64,000 nt of DNA from Salinicola endophyticus (lineage in GTDB: Bacteria > Pseudomonadota > Gammaproteobacteria > Pseudomonadales > Halomonadaceae). This document shows positions 25,831 to 34,875 of this stretch, one piece after another; within the stretch, counting starts at the first letter, position 1; each line of letters starts with the position of its first letter. Made by a program: the position numbers and the translations under genes. The stretch covers positions 2,852,001-2,916,000 of the forward strand of contig NZ_CP159578.1 in NCBI RefSeq assembly GCF_040536835.1. The letters are read 5' to 3'. The notes under the pieces are model-generated. The model made no database searches. It saw nothing but the letters and a program-made list of their open reading frames with translations, and was not told where the DNA came from.

Positions 25831-26949
25831 ATGAGCGAGCAGCGCCCGTGCTCCGCGCGCACCCCGTCCAGCGAGATAGACACCGCCGCCCTCGCCACCC
25901 AGATCAAGCAGTGGGGGCGCGAACTCGGCTTCCAGGCGGTGGGTATCACCGACACCGATCTCGCCACCCACGAGCGCTATCTGGCACGCTGGCTGGAGGC
26001 CGGCCACCACGGCGAGATGGCCTACATGGCCAAGCACGGCACCAAGCGTACGCGCCCCGCCGAGCTGGTCCCCGGCACCCTGCGCGTGATCAGCGCGCGC
26101 ATGGACTACCTGCCGCCGGAGGTGGAGACCACCCGGGTACTGGGGCAGCCCCAGCGCGCCTATATCTCGCGCTACGCTCTCGGCCGCGATTACCACAAGC
26201 TGATCCGCAAGCGCCTCGATCAGTTGGCACGGCAGATCGAGGCGGCGGTGGGGCCCTTCGGCTACCGCGCCTTCGTCGACTCGGCACCGGTGATGGAGCG
26301 CGCCCTGGCGCAGAAGGCCGGCATCGGCTGGTTCGGCAAGAACGCCATGCTGCTCGACCCCAAGGCCGGCTCGCTGTTCTTTCTCGGCGAGCTCTATACC
26401 GACCTGCCGCTACCGGTGGATGCGCCCTTCTCCCGCGAGCACTGCGGCTCCTGCTCGAGCTGCCGGAGCGCCTGCCCCACCGGCGCCATCGTCGAGGACA
26501 AGGTGGTCGACGCGCGGCGCTGCATCTCGTATCTGACCATCGAGCTGTATGGTGCCATTCCCGTCGAGTATCGCCGCGCCATGGGCAATCGCGTCTATGG
26601 TTGCGACGACTGCCAGCTGTTCTGCCCCTTTACCCGCTTCACCCGCGCCAGCGCCGAGCCCGACTTCGCCCCGCGCCACGACCTCGACCGGGCCGAGCTG
26701 GTGGCGCTGTTCGCCTGGAGCGAGACGGAGTTCCTCAAGCGCACCGAGGGCAGCCCGATCCGGCGCATCGGCTACGAACGCTGGCTGCGCAATCTCGCCG
26801 TGGGGCTGGGCAATGCGCCCTGGAGCGCGCGCGTCGAGGGCGCCCTGCGCGCGCGGCTGGCTTACCCCTCGGACCTGGTGCGCGAGCACGTGCGCTGGGC
26901 GCTCGCCGAGCAGCGACACAAGCGTCAGGCGCGCATCGTCAGCGCCTAG
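25831..26949 (+). CDS. queG: Epoxyqueuosine reductase QueG
   Basis: QueG reduces epoxyqueuosine to queuosine in tRNA using a cobalamin and two [4Fe-4S] clusters. The 372-residue protein has the cluster-binding CGSCSSCRSACPTGAI (residues about 207-222) and CDDCQLFCPFTRF, and the family stretches YLPPE and DSAPVMERALAQKAGIGWFGKN. The ATG at 25831 is preceded by AGGAAGA. It converges with orn across only 17 bp, and the queG/orn/rsgA grouping is common in this class. Confidence 0.95.
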   Translation: MSEQRPCSARTPSSEIDTAALATQIKQWGRELGFQAVGITDTDLATHERYLARWLEAGHHGEMAYMAKHGTKRTRPAELVPGTLRVISARMDYLPPEVETTRVLGQPQRAYISRYALGRDYHKLIRKRLDQLARQIEAAVGPFGYRAFVDSAPVMERALAQKAGIGWFGKNAMLLDPKAGSLFFLGELYTDLPLPVDAPFSREHCGSCSSCRSACPTGAIVEDKVVDARRCISYLTIELYGAIPVEYRRAMGNRVYGCDDCQLFCPFTRFTRASAEPDFAPRHDLDRAELVALFAWSETEFLKRTEGSPIRRIGYERWLRNLAVGLGNAPWSARVEGALRARLAYPSDLVREHVRWALAEQRHKRQARIVSA

Positions 26950-26966
26950 CGCCTGGTCGCGCCAGC

Positions 26967-27536
26967 TCACTCGGACAGCTTGAGGAAAGTCTCGCGATAG
27001 TGCTTGAGCTCGGCCAGGGATTCGCGGATGTCATCCAGTGCCTGGTGGGTGTTGCGCTTGCTGAAGCCGCTGGCCGCCGCCGGGTTCCAGCGCTTGGCCA
27101 GCTCCTTGAGCGTCGACACATCGAGGTTGCGGTAGTGGAAGAAGTCGTTGAGCGCCGGCATCTCGCGCTCGAGAAAACGGCGGTCCTGATGGATGCTGTT
27201 GCCGCACACCGGCGATGTGCCCGGCGCCACGTAACGGCGGAGAAAATCGAGGGTGCGCCGCTCGGCCTCGGCGGCATCGATCTCGCTGCGCTTCACGCGC
27301 TCGATCAGCCCGGAGTCACCGTGGGTCTTCTGGTTCCAGGCGTCCATGCCGTCGAGCAGTGCCTCGGGCTGGTGCACGGCGAGCACCGGGCCCTCGGCGA
27401 TCAGCTCGAGGTCGCCGTCGGTGATCAGCGTCGCCACCTCGATGATACGCTCGCGGTTGGGGTCGAGCCCGGTCATCTCGAGATCGATCCAGACCAGCAG
27501 GTCGCTGCGCGGGGAGGCTTCGGGGGTCGCCGACAT
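26967..27536 (-). CDS. orn: Oligoribonuclease
   Basis: Orn degrades two-nucleotide RNAs including pGpG, the end product of c-di-GMP breakdown. The 189-residue protein has all DEDDh exonuclease motifs: [10 protein letters not shown] near the N-terminus, [10 protein letters not shown], and [10 protein letters not shown]. It is divergent from rsgA across 131 bp, a conserved arrangement. The ATG at 27536 gives the usual family start; the open frame further upstream has no family match. Confidence 0.97.
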   Translation of the reverse strand: MSATPEASPRSDLLVWIDLEMTGLDPNRERIIEVATLITDGDLELIAEGPVLAVHQPEALLDGMDAWNQKTHGDSGLIERVKRSEIDAAEAERRTLDFLRRYVAPGTSPVCGNSIHQDRRFLEREMPALNDFFHYRNLDVSTLKELAKRWNPAAASGFSKRNTHQALDDIRESLAELKHYRETFLKLSE

Positions 27537-27667
27537 GACTATCTCCAGTGGGGTCCGCCCTGGTGCCGACCGAGATGGGCGGACACGACGGACAGGGATG
27601 GCTACAATGCCCGCCATTGTAAGCCCGCGCCGCCCGAGCGGCCATGACCCGAGGACCGACGCCACCG

Positions 27668-28711
27668 ATGAGCCGACGCAAACTGACCCGACAGCAACGC
27701 TGGCGCGTGGAAAAGGTCCAGGCCGAACGCGCCGCCCGTGCCGATCGCCGCGCGGCGCGCGATGAGCGCACCCTCGAGGGCGGTGAGTACGGTGCCGAGC
27801 GTTCAGGACGTGTGGCCGCCCACTTCGGCCGCACGCTGGAGGTCGAAGCCGTCGACGGCGAACAGGCCTCGCGCCACCGCTGCCACCTGCGCGCCAATCT
27901 CGAGGGGCTGGTCACCGGCGACCGCGTGATCTGGCGCGAGGCCCAGGACGGCAGCGGCGTGGTGGTCGCCCGCGGCGAACGCGACAGCGTGCTCGAACGT
28001 CCCGATGCCCACGGCCAGCTACGCCCGGTGGCCGCCAACATCGATCAGATCCTGGTGGTGATCGCCGCCGAGCCCACGCCCTACGCCAATCTCGTCGACC
28101 GCTACCTGGTCGCCGCGGAGAGCACCGGCATCGCCCAGGTGCTGGTGCTCAACAAGAGCGACCTGCTGCCGGCACAGGCGGGTGAGGTGCGCGCCCTGCT
28201 GGCGCGCTATAGCGATCTCGGCTATCCGCTGATCGAAGCCTCGGCCAAGCGCGACCACGGGCTCGACGCCCTGCACGCCCGTCTCAAGGGGCGCACCTCG
28301 GTGTTCGTCGGTCAGAGCGGGGTGGGCAAGTCGTCGCTGATCGATCGCCTGCTGCCGGACGAGACCCTGCGCATCGGTGCCCTTTCGGAAGAGACGCGCA
28401 AGGGCAAGCACACCACCACCACCGCGCGCCTCTATGCGCTGCCGGAAAACGGCGAAAGCGGCCGGCCACGTGAGGGCGACCTGATCGACTCGCCGGGTAT
28501 CCGCGAGTTCGGTCTCTGGCACCTCGACGAGCAAGAGCTGGCCGAGGGCTTCATCGAGTTCCGCCCCCTGCTCGGCCGCTGCCGCTTCCGTGACTGTCGC
28601 CATCGCGAGGAGCCGGGCTGCGCCCTGCTCGAGGCGGTCGAACGCGGCGAGATCCATCCCGAGCGCTTCGCCAGTTTTCAGCGTATCCGCGACGACGTCG
28701 CCAACAGCTGA
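27668..28711 (+). CDS. rsgA: Ribosome small subunit biogenesis GTPase RsgA
   Basis: RsgA is a circularly permuted GTPase that checks late 30S assembly. The 347-residue protein has an OB-fold N-terminal region, G4 (LNKSDLL) ahead of G1 ([11 protein letters not shown]) and G3 (DSPGIREFG), and the C-terminal zinc knuckle with [14 protein letters not shown]. An in-frame ATG at 27644 would add eight residues; [16 protein letters not shown] at 27668 matches the family better. A hairpin terminator follows. Confidence 0.95.
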   Translation: MSRRKLTRQQRWRVEKVQAERAARADRRAARDERTLEGGEYGAERSGRVAAHFGRTLEVEAVDGEQASRHRCHLRANLEGLVTGDRVIWREAQDGSGVVVARGERDSVLERPDAHGQLRPVAANIDQILVVIAAEPTPYANLVDRYLVAAESTGIAQVLVLNKSDLLPAQAGEVRALLARYSDLGYPLIEASAKRDHGLDALHARLKGRTSVFVGQSGVGKSSLIDRLLPDETLRIGALSEETRKGKHTTTTARLYALPENGESGRPREGDLIDSPGIREFGLWHLDEQELAEGFIEFRPLLGRCRFRDCRHREEPGCALLEAVERGEIHPERFASFQRIRDDVANS

Positions 28712-28727
28712 GCCTACGGATAGGATC

Positions 28728-28757
28728 GATCGCCGCGTCGATACGCGACGATCTTTT
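28728..28757 (+). terminator. Terminator of rsgA
   Basis: GATCGCCGCGT and ACGCGACGATC (one mismatch) form a stem around CGAT, followed by TTTT, 17 bp after the rsgA stop and in the gap to the convergent permease gene. Confidence 0.75.
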
Positions 28758-28783
28758 CCCGCCATGATGGCGACCGGCCCGGA

Positions 28784-30118
28784 TCAGCCCTCGAACAGCA
28801 TCAGAATCGAGAGCAGAAAGAGCACCCACATCGCCGGGCGCACTTCGTTCGCCTTACCCACGCCGACCTTGACCACCACATAGGTAAGGAAGCCGAACAC
28901 CACCCCGTGGGTGATCGAGTAGGTGAGCGGAATCAGCATCATCGCCACGAACGCCGGGATGGCATCGTCGTACTGCTGCCAGTCGATGGTGCGGATCGGC
29001 GAGAGCATGAACACTCCGACCATGATCAGCGCCGGCGCAGTGGCGATCGCCGGCACCAGCGCCAGCAGCGGTGAGAGGAACAGAAACGGCAGGAACAGCA
29101 GCCCCGAGACCACCGCCACCAACCCCGAGCGACCGCCCTGGCTGATGCCGGCAGCGGACTCGACGTAGGCGTTGGCCGGGCTGGTGCCCAGCGGCGCCGA
29201 GATCAGCGCCGAAAAGGCGTCGACCATCATCGAACGGCGGATATTACGCGGCTCGCCGTTCTCATCGAGCAGATTACCCGCCTGGCACACGCCGATGAAG
29301 GTCGACATGGCATCGAAGAAGGTGGTGAACAGGATGACGAAGATGAACGGCCAGTAGGCCACCGCCAGCGCACCGCTGAAGTCGACCTGCCACAGCGCGC
29401 TGAAGTCGGGCCAGGCGAAGATACCCTGGAAGTTGACCAGCGTCGGGGTGGCGATCGCCTCGGGGAAATAGACGCTGCCGTCGCCCCACAGGCGCCCGAT
29501 CGGCACCGCCGCCAGCGTGGTGAAGACGATACCCAGGATCAGCGCGCCCTGGATGCGTCGAGCCACCAGCACCGCGGTCACCCCGAGGCCGATCAGAAAG
29601 GTCACCAGCGCCGGCGTCATCTCGCCCAGACCGACCACGGTGGCCGGGTTGGAAACCAGCAGCCGCGCATTGACCAGCCCGATCACGGTGATGAACAGCC
29701 CGATACCGCAGGCGATGGCGTGGCGCAGCGTCGCCGGAATGGCGTCGACGACGTAGCGGCGCACGTTGAACAGCGCCAGCACCGCAAACAGCACCCCGGA
29801 CCAGAACACGCAGCCCAGTGCGGTCTGCCACGGAATGCCCGCGCCCATCACCATGGTGTAGGTGAACAGCGCGTTGATGCCCATCCCCGGCGCCACCAGG
29901 ATCGGGTTGCGCGCATACAGGCCCATCATCACGCTGCCGAAGAAGCTGATCAGCACGGTGGCGGTCAACGCCCCGGCGAAAGGCACGCCGGCAGCAGAGA
30001 GAATCGAAGGGTTGACCACGATGATGTACATCGCCGCCAGGAAGGTGGCCACGCCCGCCAGCACCTCGGTCTTGAGGCTGGTTCCCAGCGAGCGCAGAGA
30101 GAAGTATTTGTCGAGCAC
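28784..30118 (-). CDS. NCS2/AzgA family purine permease
   Basis: This 444-residue inner-membrane protein has about 12-14 hydrophobic segments and the AzgA/GhxP signatures: LAAMYIIVVNPSILSAAG (helix 1), NPILVAPGMGINALF, DAMSTFIGVCQAGNLLD and SAPLGTSPANAYVESAAGIS. Such carriers take up adenine, guanine or hypoxanthine by proton symport; the exact base cannot be told from sequence. It converges with rsgA and is transcribed away from the rhodanese gene. A palindrome about 60 bp upstream may be an operator. Confidence 0.88.
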   Translation of the reverse strand: MLDKYFSLRSLGTSLKTEVLAGVATFLAAMYIIVVNPSILSAAGVPFAGALTATVLISFFGSVMMGLYARNPILVAPGMGINALFTYTMVMGAGIPWQTALGCVFWSGVLFAVLALFNVRRYVVDAIPATLRHAIACGIGLFITVIGLVNARLLVSNPATVVGLGEMTPALVTFLIGLGVTAVLVARRIQGALILGIVFTTLAAVPIGRLWGDGSVYFPEAIATPTLVNFQGIFAWPDFSALWQVDFSGALAVAYWPFIFVILFTTFFDAMSTFIGVCQAGNLLDENGEPRNIRRSMMVDAFSALISAPLGTSPANAYVESAAGISQGGRSGLVAVVSGLLFLPFLFLSPLLALVPAIATAPALIMVGVFMLSPIRTIDWQQYDDAIPAFVAMMLIPLTYSITHGVVFGFLTYVVVKVGVGKANEVRPAMWVLFLLSILMLFEG

Positions 30119-30400
30119 GCAGCAATCTCCTGGCAGAGTCGATTATTGTTGGCACGCGAGCGCATCGCGTCTGACAACTTGTATACACAAAGCGGGGGCT
30201 TGGAAAGCCGTAAAGGGCTCGGGCGGCGGCCGAGCGGGGCGCAGTATATCGAATCCACCGCACGGCGCCATCCGCCGGCGCCGGCAGCTATGCCAGGGTC
30301 CGGCCGCTATGCCATGATGAAGAGATCCCGGCGTGCCGCTCGCCCCTCGACCCGGGCGCTGTTCTGCCAGAAACAGGCCCCCTCTCAGTCAGGAGTCCCC
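30119..30400. other. Divergent intergenic region, purine permease and sulfurtransferase
   Basis: This 282-bp gap should hold promoters for both genes. It contains the palindrome at 30179-30188. The part nearer the sulfurtransferase gene (30220-30390) is very G+C-rich and shows no RNA gene. I looked for a purine riboswitch and saw none. Confidence 0.4.
30179..30188. promoter_or_regulatory. Palindrome TTGTATACAA, candidate GntR-type operator
   Basis: The perfect 10-bp palindrome TTGTATACAA lies about 60 bp upstream of the purine permease start. TTGT/ACAA half-sites are typical of GntR-family (FadR/FCD) operators. Binding and regulator are inferred; no such regulator is in the window. Confidence 0.4.
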
Positions 30401-31231
30401 ATGAGCTCGGAAAAACCGCAGCTACCGCTGATTCTGGAACCGGACACCCTCGCCACCCATCTCGGCGACCCGCATCTGCTGATCATCGACGTACCGCTCA
30501 AGGCCGAGAGCTATCGCGACGGCCATGTCCCCGGCGCCTGCTTTCTCGATCATCGCCGGCTGCTCGCCGGCAGCGGCGACGTGCCCAACGACGTGCCCTC
30601 CCCCGAGGCCCTCAGCGCACTCTTCTCGGATCTGGGACTGACCCCGGAAACCCATGTGGTGGCCTACGACGACGAGGGCGGCGGCTGGGCCGGACGCCTG
30701 CTGTGGACCCTGGAGTTGATCGGCCACCCGCGCTACTCCTATCTCAACGGCGGTATCCACGCCTGGCGTGCCGACGGCCATCCCGTGGAGACCACACCCA
30801 GCACCCCGGTACCCAGCGACTACCAGGCCGAGTATCTCAACCCCGGGGTACAGATTCGCCGCGAAGAGCTGCTCGAGCGTCTGGGCTCCCGCGATCTGGC
30901 AATCTGGGATGCTCGCTCCGACGCCGAGTATCGCGGCCTCAAGGGCGACAACCGCAAGCTCGGCCATCTGCCGGGGGCGGTCAATTTCGACTGGCTGGAG
31001 GTCATGGACAGCCAGCGCGACCTGCGCCTGCGCGACTACGCCGAACTGGTGGCGGAGCTCGAGGCCCGCGGCATCACGCCGGACAAGGAGATCGTCACCC
31101 ACTGCCAGAGCCATCACCGCAGCGGACTGACCTGGCTCGCCGCGCGTGCACTGGGCTATGCAAGCGTGCGCGCCTATCCCGGTTCGTGGAAGGAGTGGGG
31201 GAATCGGGACGATACGCCGGTCGAGCGCTAG
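30401..31231 (+). CDS. Sulfurtransferase with two rhodanese domains
   Basis: This soluble 276-residue protein has an inactive N-terminal and an active C-terminal rhodanese domain, as in thiosulfate or 3-mercaptopyruvate sulfurtransferases. The catalytic loop is CQSHHRS in the C half; the loop CxxxxR with Ser/His is closer to thiosulfate-type enzymes than to the CGSGVT of mercaptopyruvate types. AGGAG lies five bases before the ATG. The psd gene follows on the same strand after about 100 bp, and a sulfurtransferase next to psd is a known arrangement in related genera. Confidence 0.85.
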   Translation: MSSEKPQLPLILEPDTLATHLGDPHLLIIDVPLKAESYRDGHVPGACFLDHRRLLAGSGDVPNDVPSPEALSALFSDLGLTPETHVVAYDDEGGGWAGRLLWTLELIGHPRYSYLNGGIHAWRADGHPVETTPSTPVPSDYQAEYLNPGVQIRREELLERLGSRDLAIWDARSDAEYRGLKGDNRKLGHLPGAVNFDWLEVMDSQRDLRLRDYAELVAELEARGITPDKEIVTHCQSHHRSGLTWLAARALGYASVRAYPGSWKEWGNRDDTPVER

Positions 31232-31333
31232 GCTCACCTGAACGCGGCCGTGCGGTCAATGCTGCGGGCTATTGCGCCCACGCGGTACGGCCGCTACCTT
31301 GTGCGCCTTTCCGACTCGAGGGGCAGTCATACC

Positions 31334-32164
31334 GTGGATCGCCAGGAACTCTTCGCCAAAATTCAGTATCCGCTGCCCCAGCACGCGCTCTCGCGCCTGA
31401 TCGGCAAGCTCGCCGAGAGCCGCATCGGCTGGATCAAGGATCCCTTCATCCGCCACTTCATCAAGCACTACGGTGTCGACATGAGCCAGGCGCAGGAGCC
31501 TGACCCCGGCGCCTATGCCTGCTTCAACGATTTCTTCACCCGTGCGCTCAAGCCCGGTGCCCGCCCCCTCGGCGAGGGGCTGATCTCGCCCGCCGACGGC
31601 ACGCTCTCTCGCTTCGGCCGTATCAACCACGGCACGCTGATCCAGGCCAAGGGCCAGAACTATTCGCTCAATGCCCTGCTCGGGGGCGACAGCGCCCGCG
31701 CGGCGCCGTTTCGTCAGGGCAGCTTCGCCACCGTCTACCTGTCGCCCAAGGACTATCATCGCGTGCACATGCCGCTCACCGGCACCCTGCGCGAGATGAC
31801 CTATGTGCCGGGCCGGCTGTTCTCGGTCAACCAGGCGACCGCCAACCATGTGCCGGGGCTGTTCGCGCGCAACGAGCGGCTGGTCTGCGTGTTCGACACC
31901 GAGCGCGGCCCGCTGGCGATGGTGCTGGTGGGCGCGATGATCGTCGCCGCTATCGAGACCGTATGGGCGGGTCAGATCACACCGCTCAGCGGCCGCGCGC
32001 AGACCACCTGTTTCGATACCCCGGTGGTGATCGAGAAAGGCGCCGAAATGGGCCGCTTCAAGCTCGGCTCCACGGTGGTGATGTGCCTGGGCCGCGAGGC
32101 CGAATTCCACGACTTCGATCCCACCGGCACCCCAGTCAGCATGGGCCAAAGCCTCGGCGCCTGA
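31334..32164 (+). CDS. psd: Phosphatidylserine decarboxylase
   Basis: Psd makes phosphatidylethanolamine at the inner membrane. The protein (276 residues from the GTG at 31334) has [13 protein letters not shown], the [10 protein letters not shown] stretch and the self-cleavage motif KLGSTVV, where the Ser becomes the pyruvoyl cofactor. The GTG is preceded by GAGGGG with a normal gap and gives a family-length protein; an in-frame ATG at 31250 would add a 28-residue extension unlike relatives. It converges with a TetR gene at a long palindrome. Confidence 0.93.
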   Translation: MDRQELFAKIQYPLPQHALSRLIGKLAESRIGWIKDPFIRHFIKHYGVDMSQAQEPDPGAYACFNDFFTRALKPGARPLGEGLISPADGTLSRFGRINHGTLIQAKGQNYSLNALLGGDSARAAPFRQGSFATVYLSPKDYHRVHMPLTGTLREMTYVPGRLFSVNQATANHVPGLFARNERLVCVFDTERGPLAMVLVGAMIVAAIETVWAGQITPLSGRAQTTCFDTPVVIEKGAEMGRFKLGSTVVMCLGREAEFHDFDPTGTPVSMGQSLGA

Positions 32165-32197
32165 TTCTCGGCGTCTGGTTTTCAGCAACTGGCCCAG

Positions 32198-32239
32198 GAC
32201 GACGAACGCCGCGGTCGGCCGACCGCGGCGTTCGTCGTC
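32198..32239. terminator. Perfect 42-nt palindrome between convergent psd and tetR-type gene
   Basis: Positions 32198-32239 form a perfect, loopless palindrome centred on GGCC, beginning GACGACGAACG and ending CGTTCGTCGTC. It lies 33 bp after psd and 62 bp after the convergent regulator gene, as expected for a two-way terminator, but neither side has a T run. Confidence 0.65.
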
Positions 32240-32301
32240 TATCTCTCAGCGCTCGCCACCTACCTCTGGGCTCTCGCCCTCGCGGCGCTCACGCTATCGG
32301 C

Positions 32302-32967
32302 TCAACCCGCACCTTCGTCCAGATAAGGGCCGAGCACACGCATCACCACGGTCTCGACGAAGTCGCGGTCGATCTCGCTGAACGACACCGTAAGCCGGTA
32401 GTAGATCGCCCCGTAGATCAGATCCATGCTCAGCCCAGGATCGATCTCGGCGGCCAGCTCCCCGCGCGCCACCGCATGCTCGATCGCCTCGCGCCCCATC
32501 TGCCGGCGCGGGGCGATCCAGCGCTCGACGAAGGCGCGGCTGAGCTCGGGATCCGACTGGGCCGCCCCCAGCAGATGCTGCAGCAGGCGTCCGTGGGGGC
32601 CGTTGAGCACCTCGGAGAGCCCTGCCACGCTGCGCCGGAAGTTGGCCAGGATCGGCAAGCTGTCGTCATAGGCAATGGCCGGGCCGACGACGTCGAGAAA
32701 CGCATCCATGAGGATGGCGCCCGCATTGGGCCAACGCCGGTAGATGGTCGACTTGGCCACCCCGGAGACGCTGGCGATACGCTCGATGGTGGCATAGGGC
32801 AAGCCGCCCTCCAGCGCCAGCTCGAGGGCGGCGCGCGTCACCTTGGCCGAGGCCGTGGCGCTGCGCGGTCGACCGGGGCGAGCAGGTGAATCGGTAGATG
32901 TAGACATAGATGCGGTAGATGCGGACATAGACGATGTAGACGCAGACATGGGAGACATCCTTGTCAA
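32302..32967 (-). CDS. TetR/AcrR family transcriptional regulator
   Basis: This 221-residue regulator has a TetR helix-turn-helix (YATIERIASVSGVAKSTIYRRWP, residues about 58-80) and a helical ligand-binding C-terminal domain. Residues 1-27 are a low-complexity Met/Ser/Thr/Ala tract built from near-repeats (SMSAST, SMSTST). A TTG at 32967 has AGGAG six bases upstream and is used as the start; ATG codons at 32958 and 32949 are alternatives. It is divergent from an FAD oxidoreductase gene, and an inverted repeat lies between, suggesting control of both. Confidence 0.85.
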   Translation of the reverse strand: MTRMSPMSASTSSMSASTASMSTSTDSPARPGRPRSATASAKVTRAALELALEGGLPYATIERIASVSGVAKSTIYRRWPNAGAILMDAFLDVVGPAIAYDDSLPILANFRRSVAGLSEVLNGPHGRLLQHLLGAAQSDPELSRAFVERWIAPRRQMGREAIEHAVARGELAAEIDPGLSMDLIYGAIYYRLTVSFSEIDRDFVETVVMRVLGPYLDEGAG

Positions 32968-32996
32968 AAACAGCTCCTGGAAAATACGATACTATC

Positions 32997-33018
32997 TGAT
33001 ACGCAGCGGCTCGTATCA
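32997..33018. promoter_or_regulatory. Inverted repeat TGATACG-N8-CGTATCA, candidate TetR operator
   Basis: A perfect 7-bp inverted repeat sits 30 bp upstream of the TetR-type gene and 120 bp before the divergent oxidoreductase GTG. A related ATACGATAC lies next to it (about 32984-32992). Size, symmetry and position fit a TetR-family operator; binding is inferred. Confidence 0.6.
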
Positions 33019-33140
33019 CTTTTTGGTCAGGAATTGTAAAACACTACCATGAAACGGTGTACGCCACCCTCAATGAAGCGGCACTCTACACGAGGTGTCG
33101 ACTCTTTCCATCTTTCGCCACCGTGCGACTGGAGGCTCCA

Positions 33141-34421
33141 GTGACACACTACGACAGCGTCATTGTCGGCGCAGGCCCTGCCGGACTCGCTGCCGCCAGT
33201 CGTCTTGCACATCGCGGGTTGCGCGTACTGCTGGTCGACCAGGGCCACGCGATAGGCCGCCGAGATCACCAGACCGAGGCCGAGCTGACCCAAGGCCACG
33301 GCGGTGCCGGCCTATACTCCGACGGCAAGTTCTCGTTCTACCCTTCAGCCACCGAACTGTGGCGCTTGCCACGCCGGGCGCCGTTGCACCAGGCCTATGC
33401 CTGGACCCGCGAGCTGCTGAATAGCCACGGGATGACGACCCCGCCGTTCCCCGATCGCGCCGACGTCTACACGCCGTGTCACGACGCTTGGTCGCTCAAG
33501 CACTATCCCTCCTACTATCTGCCGCTGACCCAGCGCGAGGCGATGATCGCCGATCTGATCGCCGCGCTCGATGTCGATATCGTCAGCGACACCCAGGTGA
33601 TCAGCCAGCGCTACGACGAAGACGAAACGTGCCACCATCTCGAGCTGCGCGCCGCCGACGGCACGCCGAGCGCGCTAACCGCGACCACCCTGGTCTGGGC
33701 CGCTGGACGCTTCGGACCGCTGGGACTAGGTGAAGGCATCAACACGCGCTTTCGCCGGCTGGAAGTGGGCTTCCGTATCGAGCAGCCCAGCGAGCGAGCC
33801 TTCTTTCAGGATTTCGTCGATCTCGATCCCAAGCTGACCCTGCATGCCGCCGATAAGGCGACCGAGTGGCGCACCTTCTGCGCCTGTCGCCACGGACGCA
33901 CCGTATTGACCCGAACCCAGGGGCTATGGACGGTTTCCGGACACTCGGACGGCCCGCCCACCGAGCGCTCCAACGTCGGCTTCAATACGCGCATTCTCGA
34001 CGAGACGCTGGCCCGCGAGACCATCACTGCGCTGACCCGCACGCTGGGCCGCGCGGATTCGCATTTCGACCTCCCGCTCAGCGCCTGGCTCGCCGACGAC
34101 CGCGACGCCACGGCGACCATGGAGCGGGTCTATGGGGCGCCGCTGGCACAGGCGATGCAGCGCGGGCTACGCCAGCTGGTCGACAACTTCCCCCGGCTAG
34201 AGGACGAAACCACACGCCTGATCGGCCCCACCCTCGAAGGCGTCGGCTGGTATCCGGAGGTCGATGACAGCCTGCGGCTGGTCGACCGACCCACCTGGGT
34301 GGTGGGCGACGCCTGCGGGCTGTTCCGCGGCATCGTCGCCGCCTTCGTCAGCGGCCACTACGCCGCCAGCGCCGTGGCCGAAACGCTGGCCCAGCCGGCA
34401 CGCCTCCAGGAGCGCGCCTGA
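33141..34421 (+). CDS. FAD-dependent oxidoreductase
   Basis: This 426-residue protein begins with an FAD-binding Rossmann fold (VIVGAGPAGLAAASRLAHRGLRVLLVD, residues about 7-32) and has a second FAD contact near the end (WVVGDACGLFRGIVAAFVSGHYAA). The middle is not close to any enzyme I can name; GHGGAGLYSDGKFSFYP is a distinctive stretch shared by uncharacterised dehydrogenases. A GTG at 33141 with GGAGG upstream is preferred over an upstream in-frame ATG at 33057. It is coupled to a Nudix gene by TGATG and lies divergent from a TetR regulator. The substrate is unknown. Confidence 0.75.
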   Translation: MTHYDSVIVGAGPAGLAAASRLAHRGLRVLLVDQGHAIGRRDHQTEAELTQGHGGAGLYSDGKFSFYPSATELWRLPRRAPLHQAYAWTRELLNSHGMTTPPFPDRADVYTPCHDAWSLKHYPSYYLPLTQREAMIADLIAALDVDIVSDTQVISQRYDEDETCHHLELRAADGTPSALTATTLVWAAGRFGPLGLGEGINTRFRRLEVGFRIEQPSERAFFQDFVDLDPKLTLHAADKATEWRTFCACRHGRTVLTRTQGLWTVSGHSDGPPTERSNVGFNTRILDETLARETITALTRTLGRADSHFDLPLSAWLADDRDATATMERVYGAPLAQAMQRGLRQLVDNFPRLEDETTRLIGPTLEGVGWYPEVDDSLRLVDRPTWVVGDACGLFRGIVAAFVSGHYAASAVAETLAQPARLQERA

Positions 34422-34864
34422 TGCCAGCCCCTAAGTCGAGAATCGGCGTCGGTCTGATACTCACCCGCGGCGCGGGCGAGATCCTGTTGGGCTACCGCAT
34501 CAAGGTGGGCGAGACACCCTGCTGGTGCATGCCCGGCGGCCACGTCGAACCCAACGAGACCTTTGCCGCGGCGGCGCGGCGGGAGCTACATGAGGAGACC
34601 GGCATCCTCACCGAGGCAACCATCGAGATCGACGCCTTCCTGCATCAGCTGAATTCCGAATGCGCGGCCATCACCGTCGCCGCGCATCTCCATCTGCAAG
34701 ATGCCCCCATCCCTCGGGTGACCGAACCCGAGGTGTTCGACCAGTGGCGCTGGTTCCCCCGCGATGCGCTGCCCCGGCCGCTGTTCCCCGCCAGCGCGGC
34801 GCTGCTGGCACAGGCCTCGGGCCAGCCCCTGCCGGATGGCTGGCATGCCTATGGCCTGAGATAA
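34421..34864 (+). CDS. Nudix hydrolase
   Basis: This 147-residue protein carries a complete Nudix box, GGHVEPNETFAAAARRELHEETGI, within residues about 37-60, so it should cleave a nucleoside diphosphate-linked compound using Mg2+. The substrate cannot be assigned. Its ATG overlaps the stop of the FAD oxidoreductase gene (TGATG), implying co-translation and perhaps a joint role in cofactor or nucleotide clean-up; that link is inference. Confidence 0.88.
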   Translation: MPAPKSRIGVGLILTRGAGEILLGYRIKVGETPCWCMPGGHVEPNETFAAAARRELHEETGILTEATIEIDAFLHQLNSECAAITVAAHLHLQDAPIPRVTEPEVFDQWRWFPRDALPRPLFPASAALLAQASGQPLPDGWHAYGLR

Positions 34865-34875
34865 TGTGGGAAAAA

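Noticed and set aside
30119..30400. A purine riboswitch upstream of the purine permease
   Set aside because: The conserved loop and stem pattern of a purine aptamer was looked for and not seen; gammaproteobacteria rarely have it.
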